In this document: piece after piece, positions 13,701 to 25,700 of the stretch | How positions within the stretch are numbered: position 1 is the first letter of the stretch | How the letters are laid out: every line of letters starts with the position of its first letter | Assembly: GCA_958450365.1 (NCBI GenBank) | Contig: CAUEEP010000724.1 | Location: 248,001 to 312,000, forward strand | From: Mesorhabditis belari | Lineage: Eukaryota > Nematoda > Chromadorea > Rhabditida > Rhabditidae | DNA: 64,000 nt | Direction: 5' to 3' | Notes under the pieces: generated by a model | Told to the model about the DNA's origin: nothing | Database searches by the model: none | The model's input: the letters and a program-made list of their open reading frames with translations, nothing else | Program-made: the position numbers and the translations under genes

Positions 13701-16700
13701 GAATGTGGCCCTAATAGGGACCGAATGGGGAGCTAATAGGGACCGAATAGGGACCGAATGGGGTCCTAATGGGAACCGAATTAAAGCCGAATGGGGACCC
13801 AAGAGGAAACCGAATAGGAACCCAATAGGAATCGAATGGGACAGAATGGGTACCGAATTAAACGATCGCGACTATGTCGAGTACGATCCATTGACTACAA
13901 ACCACTGTAACTTTCTTTAGCACTCTTATTTTTAAATGTGCTTTAGTTCATTCAAAAGCTCTTGAGATTCTCTACTTTTTGAGCTATAGCTTATGTCAAT
14001 CCGACAGTGATGAAGAAAGTTAGAAGCATTTGTAGTTTGAGAGTTCGTTTTTATAATTTACAGTGCCTTTTCTAGTGCAAAGAGCAAAGAGCAAAGAACT
14101 TTATGATTGCGAGAAGAAGTTTGGATATTGCTTGAGAGTTGTCTTTCTTTTTCTTTCTAATCTTTTCTATATTTTTTTCTATACTTTCGCGTACCTGTTG
14201 TATCGAATCAGGACTATCTCTAGACGCATCTCTGAAAGGTTCAGCTGCAGGTGCCAGCAAACAGAAGGCTCCATCCATGAAACTCGTATGCAATACTTGA
14301 CCTCGATTTCGTACAACCGTACCTAGATAATGGGTTTTTATTATTTGATTTCGATTCATTTAATCGTTAGTTTCTACTTGAACTAAGATTATTTAGACAC
14401 GTTTTTTTTAGATTTTTTAGATTCAAATCAAATTTTCACTGTTTGAAATGATTAGCAAACACACTTGCTTACAAGCTTTTAAAAGGCCTTTGAGCTTTTA
14501 AAAGGCACTTTTTTCATTTACTTTTACAGTTTATACGGTCTATAAAGTTTATAAAGTTTATAAAGTACTTTTCTTAAACTATTGGGCTGGTGAATTGAAA
14601 ACTGCCGGACTTTCAACTAAAATTTATTGAACATAAAACGATGAATTCATTCGAAATAATTTCCATTATTATTGACGACTTCTGCCTATTTTACAGGCAA
14701 TTTGCGGGGCTACAAGCATCCTCTTTCGTAGTTGGATTTTGGTTTGTGTGTGAGAGTCAAAAATGGAGGACTGGAGGGTCAAAAATGAAGGAATGTCCCA
14801 GTTTGAGCACTTTCTTCAAAAGAAACCCATTTTGGTGTCAATGGAAAAGTTGTAGAGAATCAAAAATTAGGCTTATAGCCAAATTTCCAAAAAGATACAC
14901 TTGGTAGTTTCGCTTAAAATGCAAGTTTTGTTGCAAGTTTTGTGAAAATTCGTAAATTTGACATTTCTTGAAAACCAAAATGAAAAATGAAATATTGGTC
15001 AAAATACGGCTGGAAAAATGCCCGTACAGTAAGGCAGACAGAAAGACAGACAGATACCGTAACCCCCCTCCCCCCTCCCCCTCCTTTTCCGTCATTTCAT
15101 TTGTGAAAATTCGTACATTTCGCATTTCTTGAAAACCAAAATGGGGGTAAGCTAATTTCCGCAATTTTTTTTGCGCAACAAGGTCATTTGCGCAACTGGG
15201 TCGTTTGCGCAACTCGCCATAACTTTCTTCTACGTGGGCCAATCTTTATGATTTTGATTTCATTTTGTTGCACTTATTGAGATCTACAAAATGAAATCAA
15301 AATCACAAAGATTGGTTCACTTAGAAGAAGGTTATGGCAAGTTACGCAAAAGACCCAGTTGCGCAAATGAACCTGTTGCGCAAAAAAATTTGCGGAAATT
15401 GGCCTACGCCCCAAAATGAAAAATGAAATATTGGCCAAAATACGGCTGGAAAAATGCCCGTACAGTAAGGCAGACAGAAAGACAGACAGAAAGACAGACA
15501 GATACCGTACCCCCGCCCTCCCCCCTCCCCTCCTTTTCCGTCATTTCATTTGTGAAAATTCGTAAATTTCGCATTTCTTGAAAACCAGTTTTTGAATCGT
15601 TCTGAAAATTTGCATATAAGCTTGATTTTTGATTCTCTACAACTTTTCCATTGACACCAAAATGGATTTCTCTTGAAGAAAGTGCTCAAACTCTGACATA
15701 TCACAATAGTCGGCAGTTTTCAATTCATCAACCCAACAGAATATGCTAAAATTTGTTAACATTCGAACGAAATCTACTTATGGACGCCAGATTTTCGAGT
15801 TTTCTTTTTGTAAAGTTCAAAACATTCTTTGTCTTATTTGGTTTTTGTGGCTTGAATTGAGCTGAATTGAGCTGAATTAGCTTTTTGAATGAGTTACAAT
15901 GATGTAGATTGTAGATTGGTTGAGTTTAAGAAACTCTTCCAAAAAAAAAAAACAAACAGAACTATTGAAAAGAATTTTTTAATCGTTTAGTGCAAAAACT
16001 TATGCACCAATCAAAAATCTGTTTGATTTTGCAACTAAAAATGAGGGTTAGCTATAAAAAAAGGTTATTGTTTTTGTTAAAACTTTGTTAAAACCTTGTT
16101 ATTTCTTGTTTTTATCGATTTTTTTTTAAATCTAAGGGCACAGCAAGGCACAAATTGAAGAAAAACGAAACGCTAAACTTTTGGATAACATTGAAAATCA
16201 CGTTTTCTAGTAAAGAAAGGCACGAATCACGAAATCATAAACAAATCGACACGAAAATCGGCTACGAATTTCACTTTTTTAAAAATCATTTTCTCTTACC
16301 TGCACCACCAGCTTGAATCCGAGCTGCAAAGCAAAAATTATTTTCGAATTTTGAAAATTAGACGAAAATCAAAATTCGACGACGAGCGGAAGCGAACCCG
16401 AGCCAACCGGCCCGCGAGCTCGCCTCGTAACGGCGCCGCTTACCAATTAGCTATGAGTAGATTCAGAACTCCCTCACACACATGCTATTTAAGCCGAGGT
16501 TAGGGCTTTTTATTTCAAACTCACTTGAATCTTCGTCTAGAGATTTGAAAAATTTGAACAATGATTTGAAGGATTTCAAAAATGATTGGAAGGACAAATG
16601 AAAGGATTTAAGCATAGGATTTTAAGCATAGGATTTATTAAGCATTGTCAGCATGTCGATTTTTATTGTATTCGGTAAATGAACCGGATAACCAACCAGA

Positions 16701-19700
16701 TGGAGCGACGACCACAGTGGAAGCGAGTCGATCTTGCGGAAGAAGAAGTGAAAGACCGCCACAAGCACCATTTGAGGTACCCACCCATAATGAGGCGCCT
16801 GCTTTTGCATCTAAATCAACTCCATTGTCAGCTTGTTTTAAGCTTGCTTTATGCTAGATTGTTTGATGATTGCAAATAAATAATGATGGATATGGGCATT
16901 CAAATATCTTTCAATTTTGGCTCAAAGAAAAGGCGAGAAAAAGCTTTCCTGGCGAGAAAAAGATATTTGAAGATAGAAGACTAGATATGTTTATCGGATC
17001 AGATCGGGCTTTATCGGATCGGATCGGATCAGATCAGGACTGATCCGATAGGTTCGACCGATTGAGCTAGCCCGATTCGATCCATCCAACCGATCGAGCT
17101 AGCTCCATCCTAGCCGATCCTTCCAACCGATCGTGCTAGCCCGATCCGATCCTTCCAACCAATCGTGCTAGCTCGATCCGATCCGTCAAACCGATCCGTC
17201 AAACCGTCGGCTGTTCCATTAAAGTTTTTACGGTATTCTTGTAGTAGAAAAGGAGCCGAATCGAATGCTTTTTTTAATGTTTAGGCTTTTTATGGCTTCC
17301 GTTTGGTTCAGAAAGCGTGAAAGTGCTAAAAGCTGGCCGTACCGTTTTTCCGTGTCGATGCATGGATGAATGACAGTGATGAGACGAATTCCCCGTCATA
17401 GTCCTGAAATTGAGCCTACTCTAGCTATTTCCAAAACGTTCATCTAGGATTTGAGAGAAAAGTTGTATATTTTGATGTATATGTTATGTCCGAATCCGAC
17501 CCGGCGATCAGATCGGACGTCCGAATCCGACTTTAAACTGCCGTCCGGATTGGATCCGACTTTAAAAGATTAGATCGAAGTCGGATATCTGAATTAGATC
17601 GAAGTCGGATATGTGGATTGGATCGAACTCGGCAATCCGGATTTAATCGGACTCGGACATCCGGATTGATTCCGACCTTAAAAGACTGGATCCGACTCGG
17701 ACATCAGGATTGGATTGGATCCGACTCAGACATCCGAATTAGATCCGACTGGGCATCCGATTGGATCCGACTGGGCATCCGGATTAGATCCGACTCGGCA
17801 TCCGGATTAGATCCGACTCGGCATCCGGATTAGATCCGACTGGACATCCGGATTAGATCCGACTGGACATCCGATTGGATCCGACTGGGCATCCGGATTA
17901 GATCCGACTCGGCATCCGGATTAGATCCGACTCGGCATCCGGATTAGATCCGACTCGGCATCCGGATTAGATCCGACTGGACATCCGGATTAGATCCGAC
18001 TGGACATCCGATTGGATCCGACTGGGCATCCGGATTAGATCCGACTCGGCATCCGGATTAGATCCGACTGAACATCCGATTGGATCCGACTAGGCATCCG
18101 ATTAGATCCGACTCGGCATCCGGATTAGATCCTAGTTCAAACCGAATTCGGACGTCAGAATAGGATCCGATCTAATCGCTGGCTCGGACTTGAACGTAAC
18201 ATATGCATCAAATCAGTTCAAATAGCCACTCACCGCTCTCACATTACTCGACGATCTTTCAAAAGAATGCTGTGATGAAGTGGGTGAGGGGACGGGTCCA
18301 GTTGAAGGAATTGGACGAGATGGTTCTCGTGGGGATTCTCGAGATGAATCACCTGGAGATCAAGTTTAGGCACAGGAAAATGTTACGACAATGGATTCAT
18401 CTCATTTTCCTTTTTAAACAATTCACATCACAATATTGTGACTAACTGATTTTAGTGTCTAACTAAATAACTAATTGTCTCTTCTAAAAACTGCTTTAGG
18501 AAAAGGTATCGTAATCTTGATAAAGGTTTATTTGATTTATTTGATTCATTTGATTCATTTGATTCATTTGGTTCATTTGGTTTATTTGATTTATTTGGTT
18601 CATTTGATTCATTGATTCATTTGATTCATTTGATTCAATTGATTCATTTGGTTCATTTGATTCATTTGATTCATTTGATTCATTGATTCATTTGATTCAT
18701 TTGATTCAATTGATTCATTTGGTTCATTTGATTCATTTGGTTCATTTGATTCATTTGATTCAATTGATTCAATTGATTCATTTGGTTCATTTGATTCATT
18801 TGATTCATTGATTCATTTGGTTCATTTGATTCATTTGATTCATTTGGTCCATTTAAATCATTTGATTCATTGATTCATTTGATTCATTTGATTCATTTGA
18901 TTCATTTAAATCATTTGGTCCATTTGGTCCATTTGGTCCATTTGGTCCATTTGATTCATTTAAATCATTTTAAGGCTCATTTTTTCAAATTCAATAAGTA
19001 CTAGGTTCATTTTTAAAAACAGATTACGATAGCTTTTCCCAAATTTCACAATTTTAGCGCAAAACATTACCACAAACTAATCATTTTCTGATCTCAAAAA
19101 AAGTTTAGGAATTTCTGAAAGTGGCTTGGTTGAAATGTGTGAAGTGAAAGAAAGCGGAAGTCATCGAAAAAAGATTAGAGATTAGTACAACAATTGGATA
19201 TAAAGTTATTCTACAATATAAAGCTATTTTTACAAAGCTTTTCACAAAAGCAGGCAAATTTTTGAATGAATTGAAAAGTTTAATGTTGAAAATGTTGGAA
19301 AATGTTGGAAAATGTTGTTTCATTTTGATTTGAAATAAAGTTTTAACTGAACTTGTAGCTTGTAAGGTATTTGTAATCTGCCGTAAGTACTTTAATAGTA
19401 CGCCAACCCTATAATGATGGTGCGGAGTGTTGTGTAGTCTAGCTAGCTAGCTAGCTAGCTTTGAACGAGTTTTTCTCGACACTGGTTTATGCTACAATGT
19501 TCGTTTTGATATCAAAAAATAGCCCTGAATTTCAGCTATTTTTTGATACCAAAACGAACATTGTAGCATAAACCAGTGTCGAGAAAAACTCGTTCAAAGC
19601 TAGACTACACAACACTCCGCACCGTTCTTATGGGGCTGGGGTACTATTACAGTATTTACGGTAGGTATAGTCGGGTTATACGTATAACCCAGATTTATAT

Positions 19701-22700
19701 CCATACATCCGATAGCCAACGCAATTGTACTAATACAAGTACAATCTTGGGGCACACCCATACTTCCGAGACTAACAGCAGTACTATTTTGTACTATTTT
19801 GAACCTTTTTTTACAATAAAAGATTCAAAAGAAAGGAATTTAAAGGGATTTAAATTAGCATAAAACTTTTCGTGATTCATTTCTGATCATTTTCGATCAA
19901 TTCTGATCATTTCTGATCAATTTTGATCATTTTCGATCATTTTCGATCATTTTCTATCATTTCTGATCATTTCTGATCATTTTCGATCATTTTCGATCAA
20001 TTCTGATCATTTCTGATCAATTTTGATCATTTCTGATCATTTTCGATCAATTCTGATCATTTCTGATCATTTTCGATCATTTTCGATCATTTCTGATCAA
20101 TTCTGATCATTTCTGATCATTTCTGATCATTTCTGATCATTTCTGATCATTTCTGATCATTTTCGATCAATTCTGATCATTTCTGATCAATTTTGATCAT
20201 TTCTGATCATTTTCGATCAATTCTGATCATTTCTGATCATTTTCGATCATTTTCGATCATTTCTGATCAATTCTGATCATTTCTGATCATTTCTGATCAT
20301 TTCTGATCATTTCTGATCATTTCTGATCATTTCTGATCATTTCTGATCATTTTCGATCAATTCTGATCATTTCTGATCAATTTTGATCATTTCTGATCAT
20401 TTTCGATCAATTCTGATCATTTCTGATCATTTTCAATCATTTTCGATCATTTCTGATCAATTCTGATCATTTCTGATCATTTTCGATCATTTTCGATCAT
20501 TTCTGATCATTTCTGATCAATTCTGATCAATTCTGATCATTTCTGATTAAAAATCACGTGCTTATTAGACTTTTTTCTAAAAAATGTACACGACAGAGTG
20601 GCGAACAATTAGCCTCAGTCCAAACCCTGTTCAAACTCTGTTCAAATTCATATTTTAAACTTTGATTTCTAATCAAAATTCATTGTTTTCTAGTAAAAAT
20701 GAGCTAGATTTTGAAAATTAAAAAAAAGGAATAAATGAAGCTGGTTTTTATTTGATTTTAAAGCATTGAAACTATCGTATTCTCTCTAATAGTAGTGCAC
20801 CCAGCCGAGCCGAGTTGATGACTATTTTACGGTTTCGAAGTTTTCACAGAAGCTCAACACTCAAATCCCTCACTAGATCTCATCGTCAGCTACATTTTCC
20901 GACCGCACATCGATAGGCTCTGATAAGCGCTTTTCGAGATTTCGAGGAATTTAGGCCGTAAAATAGTCATCAACTCAGCTCCGCTGGGTGCACTACTATT
21001 AGAGAGAATACGGTGCGCCAACGAGGGCGACAAGCGATTTTTTTGATGGATATTCGATTTCTTTTTAAAACCAGTTTCCAAATTTTCGGTACACCATTGG
21101 GAAAACGACTAAACTTGTAAGAAAAACATTTTGTCAATCCTTTTTTCCCGTTGTCAATCCAATCTAATGTTTTTCATGTTTTTCTCAGCGTTAGTCCTTC
21201 GATTTTTGTCTATTTTGATTATCATTCGATGCAGAATAAAATTGCGCATCGATTGATACCAAAATCAACTCAAAGTGTAATATCCATGCAAAGTTGTTGG
21301 CTAAAAGCCTAAGCGGCGACCATTATGGGCGGGGCTTAGCCTTTTGCCGTTGGCAATTTAAGGTTTTTGTGTTTTTCTCAGTAGAAATCTTTTGATTTTG
21401 TCTATTTTGATTATCATTTGATGCAGAATAAAATTGCGAATCGAATGATACCAAAATCGGCTCAAAATATAATATCCACGCAAAGTTATGAGGCAAAAGG
21501 CTGAGGGGCCTTAAGTTAAGCCCCGCCCAGAGTGGTCGGAGCTTAGGTCAAGCCCTGCCCAGAGTGGTCGGCGGACTTAGGTCAAGCTCTGCCCAGAGTG
21601 GTCGGAGCTTAGGTCAAGCCCTGCCCAGAGTGGTCGGCGGACTTAGGTCAAGCTCTGCCCAGAGTGGTCGGAGCTTAGGTCAAGCCCTGCCCAGAGTGGT
21701 CGGAGCTTAGGTCAAGCCCTGCCCAGAGTGGTCGGAGCTTAGGTCAAGCTCTGCCCAGAGTGGTCGGAGCTTAGGTCAAGCCCTGCCCAGAGTGGTCGGC
21801 GGACTTAGGTCAAGCTCTGCCCAGAGTGGTCGGAGCTTAGGTCAAGCCCTGCCCAGAGTGGTCGGCGGACTTAGGTCAAGCTCTGCCCAGAGTGGTCGGA
21901 GCTTAGGTCAAGCCCCGTCCATAATAGCCTCCTTGCCAACCTTTTGCTTCATAACTTTGCGTAGATATTAGATTTTAAGTTGTTTTTGGTCTCATTCGAT
22001 TCGCAATTTTATTCTGCATCGAATGATAATCAAAATAGTCAAAAAGGAACAGTTGGTGCTGAGAAAAACACGAAAAACCAACTGCTTTTGCCTAAATTGC
22101 CAACGGCAAAGAAAGAATCGACAAATATTTTCGTTACAAGCCTAATAAAGACAATGGAAGTAACAACGAGCGTACAGCGGGTGACGGCTTTGAGCGACGA
22201 CGAAAATGAGGCTGATGAGTGCTGTGAGATGAGCTGTTGCTGACCATTCTGTTGCTGGGGTTCCATTAACGATTGAGCTTTCGCGAGCAATGGTCTTTGT
22301 GAGTTTTTCGACGAATTCATTCCATCTTGGGTCCGAGAACGACCAACTGGAGCCGGCGAGGCGCCGCCTTGCGAACGCACATCTTGCGCTGAGCCACACT
22401 GGAAATTAGAACCAATATTTTTCTATTTCTAGTTTTTTCTTCAACAAAAACTCTCTAATCAACTCAATGTTATGTGTTTTGAGAAAAGAAAAAGATGAGA
22501 ACTGGCTTTTGGATGTAATTCGTAACACTGTAGCTTTCGAATAAATAACCCAAGCCTTTAGCCCCAACCCAAGCCTAAAGCCCAACCCAAGCCCAAAGCC
22601 CCAACCTTACTGTACGCTTTAAATAAGCCTAGAGTATTCTAAAGTTGTCACTCAGGGTTGTAATGATTATTAGAATGGCTTTTCTAAAGCCATTTATGGA

Positions 22701-25700
22701 AAAAAGAGGCTATGGAAAAAAACCAATTGCCGGAACCAACTGCCGGAATCTTGAGCAAAATTATCGAGCCAAGATTCGATAACTTGCTGAATTAACTTTT
22801 AGATGACTGATCTGGAGGGCACTGTACTAGAAGAATACTTTAAAAACGATTGATAGGATGTTTTAGTTTTATTGCGTGGCAGCCCTTCTTTTCTCTACTG
22901 TTATTAGTAGTCAAGGGTTGAACTTCTGCCTAGAGCGCTTTTTAGATCTTCAATCTGGAGCTCACAGCGTTTGATCAGCACTCAAAAATTAGATATAACA
23001 CTATTTTGACACTGCGTGGCAGCCCTTTTCTTCTCTACTGTTATTAGTAGTCAAGAGTTGAACTTCTGGCTAGAGCGCTTTTTAGATCTTCAATCTGGAG
23101 CTCACAGCGTCAGATGAATACTTAATAAGTTGATTATAATATTATTTTGACATTGCGTGGCAGCCCATTAGTTACATTATCATTGGGAAAAGACTACGGA
23201 ATGCTACACAAGCTATTTATTTGTAGATCTTCAATCTGGAGCTCACAGCGCTTGGTGCGCACTCGAAAATTAGATATAACATTATTTTGTCATTGCGTGG
23301 CAGCCCTTTTCTTCTCTACTGTTATTAGTAGTCAAGAGTTGAACTTCTGGCTAGAGCGCTTTTTAGATCTTCAATCTGGAGCTCACAGCGCTTGGTGCGC
23401 ACTCGAAAATTAGATATAACATTATTTTGTCATTGCGTGGCAGCCCTTCTTGGGGAAACTTCAAGAAAGATCAAGAATCAAGTGCAGCAGAGAGGCAGCG
23501 TGCAGCTTTTTTGCAAGTTTTTCTCCACAGGGTTTAAAACTAAAGCTGCTACAGTGTCTACGTCAATTTTAAGTCAATATCTTTTAAGTCAATTTTAAGT
23601 CAAAAAGTTTCCTTTTTCCCTTTAAAAACCAGTTCCATCTTTTTCTAACCAAAAAAAACACAAGAAAAGCGTAAAAAATATTATTTTATTCGAGAAGCTT
23701 TAAAAGATTTCTTGGGATACAAAAAGGGACCCAAATATAGGATATTATAGGATAAAATTTTGTTTAAAATTAAACCCAATTAAGGATTACTAAGGGGTAT
23801 TTCTGAGAGCTAAAGGGTAAAAAAAAATAAAGGACAAAGTTACAAGAAGCCGATCGAAAAAAAAAATGGACAAAGCGGGGATGAGTGATCGGCCAAAACG
23901 TGGAAAAAACGAGAAAAACGAGAAAAAACGAGAAAAACGAGGACAAAAACGATGAAAATGCAGGGAGAAACATGACAAATTTGGAAAACTTGTGTTCTTT
24001 AAGGGTTTAAATGTTGAATTTTGGGGCTCTGCTTTTTTTAGCATGGTCAGACAAGGTCAAGCCTGGTCCTGGAACATCCTGGACCTGGAACAAAGCTCGG
24101 CTCCCTACTTTCAACCCACTAAACCCTCAACCAAAGAGATATCTAGATTTCGAACTTCTTAAGAAGCTATATTTACTTTTAGGTTACTTTAGCCTCAGTA
24201 GTCTAGTGGATAATCTGATAGACTACCGAACCTATTGTTAGATTCAGCCCCTGTAGGGATACAGGCTGAAGCCTATAGGGATAAGCCTATAGGGATAAGC
24301 CTGTAGGGATAAGGCTGTAGGGATAAGGCTGTAGGGATAAGCTAGTTCTATATTGGTTTTAAAGCTTAAAAGTAGTTCCAGATTGGGTTTAGAAGTTTAA
24401 AAGTAGTTTTAGATTGGTTTTAGAGGCTTGAAACTAGTTTTATTTTGATTTTAGAAGTTTAAAAGTAGTTCTATATTGGTTTTAGATGCTTAAAAATTGT
24501 TTTATATCGGTTTTAGACGCCTAAAAGTTGTTTTATATTGATCTTAGAAGTTTAAAAGTGGTTTTATATTGGTTTTAGATGCTTAAATGTAGTTTTATAT
24601 TGGTTTTAGAAGTTTAAAAATTGTTCTATATTGGTTTTAGATGCTTAAATATAGTTTTATATTGGTTTTAGATGTTTAAAAATTGTTCTATATCGGTTTT
24701 AGATGCTTAAAAATTGTTTTATATCGGTTTTAAACGCCTAAAAGTTGTTTTATATTGATCTTAGAAGTTTAAAAGTGCTTTTATATCGGTTTTAGAAGTT
24801 TAAATATAGTTTTATATTGGTTTTAAAAGCTTAAAACTAGTTTATATTGGTTTTAGAAGTTTAAAAGTGCTTTTATATCAGTTTTAGACGCTTAAAATGT
24901 TTATAGTTTAGTTTAGTTTAGTTTAGTTTAGTTTATATTGGTTTAAAAAGGTTTTATATAGGTTTTAGGCGCTTAAAATGCTCGATTAAACCCAAAAAGA
25001 ACACTTTTTTCGCATGTAAAAGGGGGAAAACTTTTCTTGATTCACAAAAAACAAACACTGAATCAAAAAAGAAAACATTAAAAAGCGCGAAAAAAAAACG
25101 AGAGACGGGAGAAGCGAAATTGGAAAAAACTTTTAAAAATTCGCTATTCTAAAGAAATGAAAACGGTGGGGGTGAGACAAATGCGAGCTTTTTTTTGCGC
25201 ACCTGGACATTTGCGCACCTTTTTTTTTGCTGGAAAAGGCAAGGCTTAGGCAAGGCAAGGCTTAGGCAAGGTCGTAGAGCTTCAAAAACGTTTCCATATA
25301 GGCAATCGTATGCGTAGATTCCGAATTTCGACAAATCAGACCTCGCTGACACGTCAAATTTGGGTTAAAAGGCAAAAACTACGCAACTTAACGTTTTTCC
25401 GCAGTTTTTGCCTTTTAGCCCAAATTTGACGTGTCAGCGAGGTTTGATTTGTCGAAATTCGGAATCTACGCATACGATTCCCTTCTATGAATAGTTTTTG
25501 AAGCTCTACGGCCTTGCCTAAGCCTTGCCTTGCCTAAGCCTTGCCTTGCCTTTTCCAGCAAAAAAAAAGGTGCGCAAATGTCCAGGTGCGCAAAAACAAG
25601 GTCGCATTTGTCCCACGCCCAAAACGGTTTTTTTTCACACAGCCACCATGCCACCATTCACTTTTTCACAGAAAAATTAAAAATTGCAAAATTTTGCAAA

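Noticed and set aside
14063..14359. Plus-strand 87-codon ORF
   Set aside because: Antisense to tomosyn exon 29.
22142..22399. Alternative frame WLSARCAFARRRLAG... over exon 25
   Set aside because: Its exit phase does not fit exon 26 and the composition is unlike the loop; the Gln/Ser frame fits better.
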